Positions 23,673-35,729 of a stretch of 64,000 bases of DNA are shown piece by piece. The position numbers and the translations under genes are program-made. The stretch is from the NCBI GenBank assembly GCA_963920705.1, contig CAWUCO010000268.1, forward strand, positions 682,001 to 746,000, given 5' to 3'. The stretch comes from Odiellus spinosus (Eukaryota > Arthropoda > Arachnida > Opiliones > Phalangiidae). The first letter of the stretch is position 1. Each line of letters opens with the position of its first letter. The notes under the pieces were generated by a model. That model ran no database searches and had not been told where the DNA came from. It worked only from the letters and a program-made list of their open reading frames with translations.

Positions 23673-24058
23673 TCTTGTTTTTCAACGGATTTTTGAAAAC
23701 TCTTATTATTTAGACTGTCCATTAATTGCTCTTTCGAATGACTTTGGTTTTGTCTAAATTGCAAAATTGTGACAAATATAAAATTGGTTAAAATTAAGCA
23801 AAAACACTTAAAAATCCAAGATTATTGGATTAAAATGGACACAAAACTTTTGATTTTTAAGCGATATAGACAAAATTAAGAACACTCGAAAGAGCAAATA
23901 TTGGTCTATCTAAAAAACAAGAGTTTTGGAAAATCCGTTGAAAAACATGGAAAATATGAACAATTCAAAAAGCATCTAATATCAAAAAGCGAATTTTTAA
24001 AATCTGAAATTTGACTATTTTAAAATTGTATGGTTTCTTGAATTGGCCATATTTTTCT
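23673..24058 (-). repeat. Strand-switched monomer B4
   Basis: GGATAT subtype with AAGAACACTCG. The exit zone 24059-24076 is followed by CCGAAACTCTTG and TTTTCATATAG. It is the counterpart of A4 (14190 bp upstream), followed by the same TTTTGAAATTTAG monomer. Confidence 0.92.
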
Positions 24059-24241
24059 TGTTTTTCAACGGATTTTCCGAAACTCTTGATTTTCATATAG
24101 ACCAATATTTGCTCTTTCGAGTGGACTTAATTTTGTCTAAATCGCTTAAAAATCAAAAGTTTTGTGTCCATTTGAATCCAATAATCTTGGATTTTTAAGT
24201 GTTTTTGCTTTATTTTAACCAATTTTATATTTGTCACAATT

Positions 24242-27200
24242 TTGAAATTTAGACAAAACCAAAGTCATTCGAAAGAGCAATTAATGGAAAGTCTAAATAA
24301 TAAGAGTTTTCAAAAATCCGTTGAAAAACAAGAAAAATATGGCCAATTCAAGAAATCATAGAATATCAAAATAGTCAAAATTCAGATTTTAAAAATTCGC
24401 TTTTTGATATTAGTTGTTTTTTGAATTGTCCATATTTTCCATGTTTTTCAACGGATTTTCCAAAACTCTTGATTTTCAGATAGACCAATATTTGCTCTTT
24501 CGAGTGGTCTTAATTTTGTCTAAATCGCTTAAAAATCAAAAGTTTTGTGTCCATTTTAATCCAATAATCTTGGATTTTTAAGCGTTTTTGCTTAATTTTA
24601 ACCAATTTTATATTTGTCACAATTTTGCAATTTAGACAAAACCAAAGTCTTTCGAAAGAGCAATTAATGGACAGTCTAAATAATAAGAGTTTTCAAAAAT
24701 CCTTTGAAAAACAAGAAAAATATGGCCAATTCAAGAAATCATAGAATATCAAAATAGTCAAATTTCAGATTTTCAAAATTCGCTTTTTGATATTAGAGGC
24801 TTTTTGAATTGTCCATATTTTCCATGTTTTTCAACGGATTTTCCAAAACTCTTGATTTTCAGATAGACCAATATTTGGTCTTTCGAGTGGTCTTAATTTT
24901 GTCTAAATCGCTTAAAAATCAAAAGTTTTGTGTCCATTTGAATCCAATAATCTTGGATTTTTAAGTGTTTTTGCTTAATTTTAACCAATTTTATATTTGT
25001 CACAATTTTGCAATTTAGACAAAACCAAAGTCATTCGAAAGAGCAATTAATGGACAGTCTAAATAATAAGAGTTTTCAAAAATCCTTTGAAAAACAAGAA
25101 AAATATGGCCAATTCAAGAAATCATAGAATATCAAAATAGTCAAATTTCAGATTTTCAAAATTCGCTTTTTGATATTAGATGCTTTTTGAATTGTCCATA
25201 TTTTCCATGTTTTTCAACGGATTTTCCAAAACTCTTGATTTTCAGATAGACCAATATTTGCTCTTTCGAGTGGTCCTAATTTTGTCTAAATCGCTTAAAA
25301 ATCAAAAGTTTTGTGTCCATTTGAATCAAATAATCTTGGATTTTTAAGTGTTTTTTCTTTATTTTAACCAATTTTATATTTGTCACAATTTTGCAATTTA
25401 GACAAAACCAAAGTCATTCGAAAGAGCAATTAATGGACAGTCTAAATAATAAGAGATTTCAAAAATCCGTTGAAAAACAAGAAAAATATGGCCAATTCAA
25501 GAAATCATAGAATATCAAAATAGTCAAATTTCAGATTTTCAAAATTCGCTTTTTGATATTAGATGTTTTTTGAATTGTCCATATTTTCCATGTTTTTCAA
25601 CGGATATTCCAAAACTCTTGTTTTTTAGATAGACCAATATTTGCTCTTTCGAGTGGTCTTAATTTTGTCTAAATCGCTTAAAAATCAAAAGTTTTGTGTC
25701 CATTTGAATCCAATAATCTTGGATTTTTAAGTGTTTTTGCTTTATTTTAACCAATTTTATATTTGTCACAATTTTGCAATTTAGACAAAACCAAAGTCAT
25801 TCGAAAGAGCAATTAATGGACAGTCTAAATAATAAGAGTTTTCAAAAATCCGTTGAAAAACAAGAAAAATATGGCCAATTCAAGAAACCATACAATATCA
25901 AAATAGTCAAATTTCAGATTTTAAAAATTCGCTTTTTGATATTAGATGTTTTTTGAATTGGCTATATTTTCCATGTTTTTCAACGGATTTTCCAAAACTC
26001 TTGTTTTTTAGATAAACCAATATTTTCTCTTTCGAGCGGTCTTAATTTTGTCTAAATCGCTTAAAAATCAAAAGTTTTGTGTCCATTTGAATCCAATAAT
26101 CTTGGATTTTTAAGTGTTTTTGCTTTATTTTAACCAATTTTATATTTGTCACAATTTTGCAATTTAGACAAAACCAAAGTCATTCGAAAGAGCAATTAAT
26201 GGACAGTCTAAATAATAAGAGTTTTCAAAAATCCGTTGAAAAACAAGAAAAATATGGCCAATTCAAGAAATCATAGAATATCAAAATAGTCAAATTTCAG
26301 ATTTTCAAAATTCGCTTTTTGATATAAGATGTTTTTTGAATTGTCCATATTTTCCATGTTTTTCAACGGATTTTCCAAAACTCTTGTTTTTTAGATAGAC
26401 CAATATTTGCTCTTTCGAGTAGTTTTAATTTTGTCTAAATCGCTTAAAAATCAAAAGTTTTGTGTCCATTTGAATCCAATAATCTTGGATTTTTAAGTGT
26501 TTTTGCTCAATTTTAACCAATTTTATATTTGTCACAATTTTGCAATTTAGACAAAACCAAAGTCATTCGAAAGAGCAATTAATGGACAGTCTAAATAATA
26601 AGAGTTTTCAAAAATCCGTTGAAAAACAAGAAAAATATGACCAATTCAAGAAAGCATACAATATCAAAATAGTCAAATTTCAGATTTTAAAAATTCGCTT
26701 TTTGATATTAGATGTTTTTTGAATTGGCCATATTTTCCATGTTTTTCAACGGATTTTCCAAAACTCTTGTTTTTTAGATAGACCAATATTTGCTCTTTCG
26801 AGTGGTCTTAATTTTGTCTAAATCGCTTAAAAATCAAAAGTTTTGTGTCCATTTGAATCCAATAATCTTGGATTTTTAAGTGTTTTTGCTTAATTTTAAC
26901 CAATTTTATATTTGTCACAATTTTGCAATTTAGACAAAACCAAAGTCATTCGAAAGAGCAATTAATGGACAGTCTAAATAATAAGAGTTTTCAAAAATCC
27001 GTTGAAAAACAAGAAAAATATGGCCAATTCAAGAAACCATACAATATCAAAATAGTCAAATTTCTGATTTTAAAAATTCGCTTTTTAATATTAGATGTTT
27101 TTTGAATTGGCTATATTTTCCATGTTTTTCAACGGATTTTCCAAAACTCTTGTTTTTTAGATAGACCAATATTTGCTCTTTCGAGTGGTCTTAATTTTGT

Positions 27201-27305
27201 CTAAATCGCTTAAAATTCTAAAGTTTTGTGTCCATTTGAATCCAATAATCTTGGATTTTTAAGCGTTTTTGCTTAATTTTAACCAATTTTATATTTGTCA
27301 CAATT
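24242..27305 (+). repeat. Eight monomers closing superblock B
   Basis: 24242 (TTTTGAAATTTAG), 24625 (GTCTTTCGAAAG, GAGGCTTTTTG, TTTGGTCTTTCG) and 25008 follow the A order of 10052-11200. 25391 (GAGATTTC), 25774 and 26157 are TCATAGAAT or CCATACAAT units; 26540 is a CACAATTTTG/GACC unit; 26923 is the CTTTTTAATATT unit that matches 16945. Confidence 0.8.
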
Positions 27306-29219
27306 TTGCAATTTAGACAAAACCAAAGTCATTCGAAAGAGCAATTAATGGACAGTCTAAATAATAAGAGTTTTCAAAAATCCGTTGAAAAACAAGAAAA
27401 ATATGGCCAATTCAATAAATCATACAATATCAAAATAGTCAAATTTCAGATTTTAAAAATTCGCTTATTGATATTAGGTGTTTTTTGAATTGGCTATATT
27501 TTCCATGTTTTTCAACGGATTTTCCAAAACTCTTGTTATTTAGATAGACAAATATTTGCTCTTTCGAGTGGTCTTAATTTTGTCTAAATCGCTTAAAATT
27601 CAAAAGTTTTGTGTCCATTTGAATCCAATAATCTTGGATTTTTAAGCGTTTTTGCTTAATTTTAACCAATTTTATATTTGTCACGTTTTGCAATTTAGAC
27701 AAAACCAAAGTCATTCGAAAGAGCAATTAATGGACAGTCTAAATAATAAGAGTTTTCAAAAATCCGTTGAAAAACAAGAAAAATATGACCAATTCAAGAA
27801 AGCATACAATATCAAAATAGTCAAATTTCAGATTTTAAAAATTCGCTTTTTGATATTAGATGTTTTTTGAATTGGCCATATTTTCCATGTTTTTCAACGG
27901 ATTTTCCAAAACTCTTGTTTTTTAGATAGACCAATATTTGCTCTTTCGAGAGGTCTTAATTTTGTCTAAATCGCTTAAAAATCAAAAGTTTTGTGTCCAT
28001 TTGAATCCAATAATCTTGGATTTTTAAGCGTTTTTGCTTAATTTTAACCAATTTTATATTTGTCACAATTTTGCAATTTAGACAAAACCAAAGTCATTCG
28101 AAAGAGCAATTAATGGACAGTCTAAATAATAAGAGTTTTCAAAAATCCGTTGAAAAACAAGAAAAATATGGCCAATTCAAGAAATCATACAATATCAAAA
28201 TAGTCAAATTTCAGATTTTAAAAATTCGCTTATTGATATTAGGTGTTTTTTGAATTGGCTATATTTTCCATGTTTTTAAACGGATTTTCCAAAACTCTTG
28301 TTTTTTAGATAGACAAATATTTGCTCTTTCGAGTGGTCTTAATTTTGTCTAAATCGCTTAAAATTCAAAAGTTTTGTGTCCATTTGAATCCAATAATCTT
28401 GGATTTTTAAGCGTTTTTGCTTAATTTTAACCAATTTTATATTTGTCACAATTTTGCAATTTAGACAAAACCAAAGTCATTCGAAAGAGCAATTAATGGA
28501 CAGTCTAAATAATAAGAGTTTTCAAAAATCCGTTGAAAAACAAGAAAAATATGGCCAATTCAAGAAATCATACAATATCAAAATAGTCAAATTTCAGATT
28601 TTAAAAATTCGCTTATTGATATTAGGTGTTTTTTGAATTGGCTATATTTTCCATGTTTTTCAACGGATTTTCCAAAACTCTTGTTTTTTAGATAGACAAA
28701 TATTTGCTCTTTCGAGTGGTCTTAATTTTGTCTAAATCGCTTAAAATTCAAAAGTTTTGTGTCCATTTGAATCCAATAATCTTGGATTTTTAAGCGTTTT
28801 TGCTTAATTTTAACCAATTTTATATTTGTCACGTTTTGGCAATTTAGACAAAACCAAAGTCATTCGAAAGAGCAATTAATGGACAGTCTAAATAATAAGA
28901 GTTTTCAAAAATCCGTTGAAAAACAAGAAAAATATGACCAATTCAAGAAAGCATACAATATCAAAATAGTCAAATTTCAGATTTTAAAAATTCGCTTTTT
29001 GATATTAGATGTTTTTTGAATTGGCCATATTTTCCATGTTTTTCAACGGATTTTCCAAAACTCTTGTTTTTTAGATAGACCAATATTTGCTCTTTCGAGA
29101 GGTCTTAATTTTGTCTAAATCGCTTAAAATTCAAAAGTTTTGTGTCCATTTGAATCCAATAATCTTGGATTTTTAAGCGTTTTTGCTTAATTTTAACCAA
29201 TTTTATATTTGTCACAATT
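27306..29219 (+). repeat. Five monomers, start of C
   Basis: Order as 92-2006 of A. 27688 lacks one G in CACGTTTTGCAATTT. 27306 has TTCAATAAATC. 28071 carries TTTTTAAACGG like 858, 14648 and 18094. 28837 is the GACC/GCATACAAT unit. Confidence 0.83.
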
Positions 29220-30368
29220 TTGCAATTTAGACAAAACCAAAGTCATTCGAAAGAGCAATTAATGGACAGTCTAAATAATAAGAGTTTTCAAAAATCCGTT
29301 GAAAAACAAGAAAAATATGGCCAATTCAAGAAATCATACAATATCAAAATAGTCAAATTTCAGATTTTAAAAATTCGCTTATTGATATTAGGTGTCTTTT
29401 GAATTGGCTATATTTTCCATGTTTTTCAACGGATTTTCCAAAACTCTTGTTTTTTAGATAGACAAATATTTGCTCTTTCGAGTGGTCTTAATTTTGTCTA
29501 AATCGCTTAAAATTCAAAAGTTTTGTGTCCATTTGAATCCAATAATCTTGGATTTTTAAGCGTTTTTGCTTAATTTTAACCAATTTTATATTTGTCACGT
29601 TTTGGCAATTTAGACAAAACCAAAGTCATTCGAAAGAGCAATTAATGGACAGTCTAAATAATAAGAGTTTTCAAAAATCCGTTGAAAAACAAGAAAAATA
29701 TGGCCAATTCAAGAAATCATACAATATCAAAATAGTCAAATTTCAGATTTTAAAAATTCGCTTATTGATATTAGGTGTTTTTTGAATTGGCTATATTTTC
29801 CATGTTTTTCAACGGATTTTCCAAAACTCTTGTTTTTTAGATAGACAAATATTTGCTCTTTCGAGTGGTCTTAATTTTGTCTAAATCGCTTAAAATTCAA
29901 AAGTTTTGTGTCCATTTGAATCCAATAATCTTGGATTTTTAAGCGTTTTTGCTTAATTTTAACCAATTTTATATTTGTCACGTTTTGGCAATTTAGACAA
30001 AACCAAAGTCATTCGAAAGAGCAATTAATGGACAGTCTAAATAATAAGAGTTTGCAAAAATCCGTTGAAAAACAAGAAAAATATGACCAATTCAAGAAAG
30101 CATACAATATCAAAATAGTCAAATTTCAGATTTTAAAAATTCGCTTTTTGATATTAGATGTTTTTTGAATTGGCCATATTTTCCATGTTTTTCAACGGAT
30201 TTTCCAAAACTCTTGTTTTTTAGATAGACCAATATTTGCTCTTTCGAGAGGTCTTAATTTTGTCTAAATCGCTTAAAATTCAAAAGTTTTGTGTCCATTT
30301 GAATCCAATAATCTTGGATTTTTAAGCGTTTTTGCTTAATTTTAACCAATTTTATATTTGTCACAATT
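29220..30368 (+). repeat. GTGTCTTTTG trimer, C copy 1
   Basis: Monomers 29220 (GGTGTCTTTTG), 29603 (CACGTTTTGG, GGCCAATTC) and 29986 (GAGTTTGC, GACC). The third unit keeps AGACCAATATT and GAGAGGTC, unlike the other copies, which read AGACCATTATT. Confidence 0.83.
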
Positions 30369-31517
30369 TTGCAATTTAGACAAAACCAAAGTCATTCGAA
30401 AGAGCAATTAATGGACAGTCTAAATAATAAGAGTTTTCAAAAATCCGTTGAAAAACAAGAAAAATATGGCCAATTCAAGAAATCATACAATATCAAAATA
30501 GTCAAATTTCAGATTTTAAAAATTCGCTTATTGATATTAGGTGTCTTTTGAATTGGCTATATTTTCCATGTTTTTCAACGGATTTTCCAAAACTCTTGTT
30601 TTTTAGATAGACAAATATTTGCTCTTTCGAGTGGTCTTAATTTTGTCTAAATCGCTTAAAATTCAAAAGTTTTGTGTCCATTTGAATCCAATAATCTTGG
30701 ATTTTTAAGCGTTTTTGCTTAATTTTAACCAATTTTATATTTGTCACGTTTTGGCAATTTAGACAAAACCAAAGTCATTCGAAAGAGCAATTAATGGACA
30801 GTCTAAATAATAAGAGTTTTCAAAAATCCGTTGAAAAACAAGAAAAATATGGCCAATTCAAGAAATCATACAATATCAAAATAGTCAAATTTCAGATTTT
30901 AAAAATTCGCTTATTGATATTAGGTGTTTTTTGAATTGGCTATATTTTCCATGTTTTTCAACGGATTTTCCAAAACTCTTGTTTTTTAGATAGACAAATA
31001 TTTGCTCTTTCGAGTGGTCTTAATTTTGTCTAAATCGCTTAAAATTCAAAAGTTTTGTGTCCATTTGAATCCAATAATCTTGGATTTTTAAGCGTTTTTG
31101 CTTAATTTTAACCAATTTTATATTTGTCACGTTTTGGCAATTTAGACAAAACCAAAGTCATTCGAAAGAGCAATTAATGGACAGTCTAAATAATAAGAGT
31201 TTGCAAAAATCCGTTGAAAAACAAGAAAAATATGACCAATTCAAGAAAGCATACAATATCAAAATAGTCAAATTTCAGATTTTAAAAATTCGCTTTTTGA
31301 TATTAGATGTTTTTTGAATTGGCCATATTTTCCATGTTTTTCAACGGATTTTCCAAAACTCTTGTTTTTTAGATAGACCATTATTTGCTCTTTCGAGTGG
31401 TCTTAATTTTGTCTAAATCGCTTAAAATTCAAAAGTTTTGTGTCCATTTGAATCCATTAATCTTGGATTTTTAAGCGTTTTTGCTTAATTTTAACCAATT
31501 TTATATTTGTCACAATT
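30369..31517 (+). repeat. GTGTCTTTTG trimer, C copy 2
   Basis: Immediate tandem repeat of copy 1 at 1149 bp. The last unit has GAGTTTGC, AGACCATTATTTGC and then TCCATTAATC in the spacer, as in the A and B copies. Confidence 0.83.
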
Positions 31518-31900
31518 TTGCAATTTAGACAAAACCAAAGTCATTCGAAAGAGCAATTAATGGACAGTCTAAATAATAAGAGTTTTCAAAAATCCATTGA
31601 AAAACAAGAAAAATATGGCCAATTCAAGAAACCATACAATATCAAAATAGTCAAATTTCTGATTTTAAAAATTCGCTTTTTGATATTAGATGTTTTTTGA
31701 ATTGGCCATATTTTCCATGTTTTTCAACGGATTTTCCAAAACTCTTGTTTTTTAGATAGACCAATATTTGCTCTTTCGAGAGGTCTTAATTTTGTCTAAA
31801 TCGCTTAAAAATCAAAAGTTTTGTGTCCATTTGAATCCAATAATCTTGGATTTTTAAGCGTTTTTGCTTAATTTTAACCAATTTTATATTTGTCACAATT
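31518..31900 (+). repeat. CCATTG/CCATACAAT monomer
   Basis: A single unit of the type that opens the 1150-bp trimer (CCATTG, CCATACAAT, TTTCTGATTTT), here placed between two GTGTCTTTTG trimers. Confidence 0.8.
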
Positions 31901-33049
31901 TTGCAATTTAGACAAAACCAAAGTCATTCGAAAGAGCAATTAATGGACAGTCTAAATAATAAGAGATTTCAAAAATCCGTTGAAAAACAAGAAAAATATG
32001 GCCAATTCAAGAAATCATACAATATCAAAATAGTCAAATTTCAGATTTTAAAAATTCGCTTATTGATATTAGGTGTCTTTTGAATTGGCTATATTTTCCA
32101 TGTTTTTCAACGGATTTTCCAAAACTCTTGTTTTTTAGATAGACAAATATTTGCTCTTTCGAGTGGTCTTAATTTTGTCTAAATCGCTTAAAATTCAAAA
32201 GTTTTGTGTCCATTTGAATCCAATAATCTTGGATTTTTAAGCGTTTTTGCTTAATTTTAACCAATTTTATATTTGTCACGTTTTGGCAATTTAGACAAAA
32301 CCAAAGTCATTCGAAAGAGCAATTAATGGACAGTCTAAATAATAAGAGTTTTCAAAAATCCGTTGAAAAACAAGAAAAATATGGCCAATTCAAGAAATCA
32401 TACAATATCAAAATAGTCAAATTTCAGATTTTAAAAATTCGCTTATTGATATTAGGTGTTTTTTGAATTGGCTATATTTTCCATGTTTTTCAACGGATTT
32501 TCCAAAACTCTTGTTTTTTAGATAGACAAATATTTGCTCTTTCGAGTGGTCTTAATTTTGTCTAAATCGCTTAAAATTCAAAAGTTTTGTGTCCATTTGA
32601 ATCCAATAATCTTGGATTTTTAAGCGTTTTTGCTTAATTTTAACCAATTTTATATTTGTCACGTTTTGGCAATTTAGACAAAACCAAAGTCATTCGAAAG
32701 AGCAATTAATGGACAGTCTAAATAATAAGAGTTTGCAAAAATCCGTTGAAAAACAAGAAAAATATGACCAATTCAAGAAAGCATACAATATCAAAATAGT
32801 CAAATTTCAGATTTTAAAAATTCGCTTTTTGATATTAGATGTTTTTTGAATTGGCCATATTTTCCATGTTTTTCAACGGATTTTCCAAAACTCTTGTTTT
32901 TTAGATAGACCATTATTTGCTCTTTCGAGTGGTCTTAATTTTGTCTAAATCGCTTAAAATTCAAAAGTTTTGTGTCCATTTGAATCCATTAATCTTGGAT
33001 TTTTAAGCGTTTTTGCTTAATTTTAACCAATTTTATATTTGTCACAATT
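31901..33049 (+). repeat. GTGTCTTTTG trimer, C copy 3
   Basis: Same trio as the preceding two copies; the first unit has GAGATTTC. It ends with AGACCATTATTTGC and TCCATTAATC and leads into the 1150-bp trimer, exactly the junction seen at 3155/3156 in A. Confidence 0.83.
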
Positions 33050-34199
33050 TTGCAATTTAGACAAAACCAAAGTTATTCGAAAGAGCAATTAATGGACAGT
33101 CTAAATAATAAGAGTTTTCAAAAATCCATTGAAAAACAAGAAAAATATGGCCAATTCAAGAAACCATACAATATCAAAATAGTCAAATTTCTGATTTTAA
33201 AAATTCGCTCTTTGATATTAGATGTTTTTTGAATTGGCCATATTTTCCATGTTTTTCAACGGATTTTCCAAAACTCTTGTTTTTTAGATAGACCAATATT
33301 TGCTCTTTCGAGTGGTCTTAATTTTGTCTAAATCGCTTAAAAATCAAAAGTTTTGTGTCCATTTGAATCCAATAATCTTAGATTTTTAAGCGTTTTTGCT
33401 TAATTTTAACCAATTTTATATTTGTCACGTTTTGGCAATTTAGACAAAACCAAAGTCATTCGAAAGAGCAATTAATGGACAGTCTAAATAATAAGAGTTT
33501 TCAAAAATCCTTTTGAAAAACAAGAAAAATATGGCCAATTCAAGAAATCATAGAATACCAAAATAGTCAAATTTCAGATTTTCAAAATTCGCTTTTTGAT
33601 ATTAGATGCTTTTTGAATTGTCCATATTTTCCATGTTTTTCAACGGATTTTCCAAAACTCTTGATTTTCAGATAGACCAATATTTGCTCTTTCGAGTGGT
33701 CTTAATTTTGTCTAAATCGCTTAAAAATCAAAAGTTTTGTGTCCATTTGAATCCAATAATCTTGGATTTTTAAGTGTTTTTGCTTTATTTTAACCAATTT
33801 TATATTTGTCACAATTTTGCAATTTAGACAAAACCAAAGTCATTTCAAAGAGCAATTAATGGACAGTCTAAATAATAAGAGTTTTCAAAAATCCGTTGAA
33901 AAACAAGAAAAATATGGCCAATTCAAGAAATCATAGAATATCAAAATAGTCAAAATTCAGATTTTAAAAATTCGCTTTTTGATATTAGTTGTTTTTTGAA
34001 TTGTCCATATTTTCCATGTTTTTCAACGGATTTACCAAAACTCTTGATTTTCAGATAGACCAATATTTGCTCTTTCGAGTGGTCTTAATTTTGTCTAAAT
34101 CGCTTAAAAATCAAAAGTTTTGTGTCCATTTTAATCCAATAATCTTGGATTTTTAAGCGTTTTTGCTTAATTTTAACCAATTTTATATTTGTCACAATT
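33050..34199 (+). repeat. 1150-bp higher-order trimer, C copy
   Basis: Monomers 33050 (CCATTG; AAAGTTATTCG and CGCTCTTTG are private), 33433 (CCTTTTGAAAA insertion, GAATACC) and 33817 (CATTTCAAAGAGC, TTAGTTG). One copy only, against three in A and none in B. Confidence 0.87.
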
Positions 34200-34396
34200 T
34201 TGCAATTTAGACAAAACCAAAGTCATTCGAAAGAGCAATTAATGGACAGTCTAAATAATAAGAGTTTTCAAAAATCCTTTGAAAAACAAGAAAAATATGG
34301 CCAATTCAAGAAATCATAGAATATCAAAATAGTCAAATTTCAGATTTTCAAAATTCGCTTTTTGATATTAGATGTTTTTTGAATTGGCCATATTTT

Positions 34397-34781
34397 TCTT
34401 GTTTTTCAACGGATTTTTGAAAACTCTTATTATTTAGACTGTCCATTAATTGCTCTTTCGAATGACTTTGGTTTTGTCTAAATTGCAAAATTGTGACAAA
34501 TATAAAATTGGTTAAAATTAAGCAAAAACACTTAAAAATCCAAGATTATTGGATTAAAATGGACACAAAACTTTTGATTTTTAAGCGATATAGACAAAAT
34601 TAAGACCACTCGAAAGAGCAAATATTGGTCTATCTAAAAAACAAGAGTTTTGGAAAATCCGTTGAAAAACATGGAAAATATGAACAATTCAATAAGCATC
34701 TAATATCAAAAACGAATTTTTAAAATCTGAAATTTGACTATTTTAAAATTGTATGGTTTCTTGAATTGGCCATATTTTTCT
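34397..34781 (-). repeat. Strand-switched monomer C1
   Basis: GGCCAT subtype. It shares TTCAATAAGCATC and the following AGACCCATATTTGC and GTGGATTTAA with A1. The exit zone is 34782-34799. It lacks one base in CAAAAACGAATT, so its module (34200-34964) is 765 bp. Confidence 0.92.
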
Positions 34782-35161
34782 TGTTTTTCAACGGATTTTC
34801 CAAAACTCTTGATTTTCAGATAGACCCATATTTGCTCTTTCGAGTGGATTTAATTTTGTCTAAATCGCTTAAAAATCAAAAGTTTTGTGTCCATTTGAAT
34901 CCAATAATCTTGGATTTTTAAGTGTTTTTGCTTTATTTTAACCAATTTTATATTTGTCACAATTTTGCAATTTAGACAAAACCAAAGTCATTCGAAAGAG
35001 CAATTAATGGACAGTCTAAATAATAAGAGTTTTCAAAAATCCGTTGAAAAACAAGAAAAATATGGCCAATTCAAGAAACCATACAATATCAAAATAGTCA
35101 AATTTCAGATTTTAAAAATTCGCTTTTTGATATTAGATGTTTTTTGAATTGGATATATTTT

Positions 35162-35546
35162 TCTTGTTTTTCAACGGATTTTTGAAAACTCTTATTATTT
35201 AGACTGTCCATTAATTGCTCTTTCGAATGACTTTGGTTTTGTCTAAATTGCAAAATTGTGACAAATATAAAATTGGTTAAAATTAAGCAAAAACACTTAA
35301 AAATCCAAGATTATTGGATTAAAATGGACACAAAACTTTTGATTTTTAAGCGATATAGACAAAATTAAGACCACTCGAAAGAGCAAATATTGGTCTATCT
35401 AAAAACAAGAGTTTTGGAAAATCCGTTGAAAAACATGGAAAATATGAACAATTCAAAAAGCATCTAATATCAAAAAGCGAATTTTTAAAATCTGAAATTT
35501 GACTATTTTAAAATTGTATGGTTTCTTGAATTGGCCATATTTTTCT
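35162..35546 (-). repeat. Strand-switched monomer C2
   Basis: GGATAT subtype. The start resembles A2 (shortened TCTAAAAACAAG, AAGACCACTCG), but the exit (zone 35547-35564) is followed by CCGAAACTC and the TTTTGAAATTTAG monomer, as in A4. C therefore looks like A with the five monomer equivalents between A2 and A4 removed. Confidence 0.92.
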
Positions 35547-35729
35547 TGTTTTTCAACGGATTTTCCGAAACTCTTGATTTTCAGATAGACCAATATTTGC
35601 TCTTTCGAGTGGACTTAATTTTGTCTAAATCGCTTAAAAATCAAAAGTTTTGTGTCCATTTGAATCCAATAATCTTGGATTTTTAAGTGTTTTTGCTTTA
35701 TTTTAACCAATTTTATATTTGTCACAATT

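Larger units (their letters stand above)
17328..27305 (+). repeat. Superblock B (26 monomers)
   Basis: Second long-range repeat. The first part (17328-20390) tracks 92-3155 monomer by monomer at an offset of 17236, then 17235. It has no copy of the 1150-bp trimer. The switched modules start at 20775. Offsets to A are 13403 before and 13424 after the 21-bp duplication, then 14190 after one extra 766-bp module. Confidence 0.8.
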
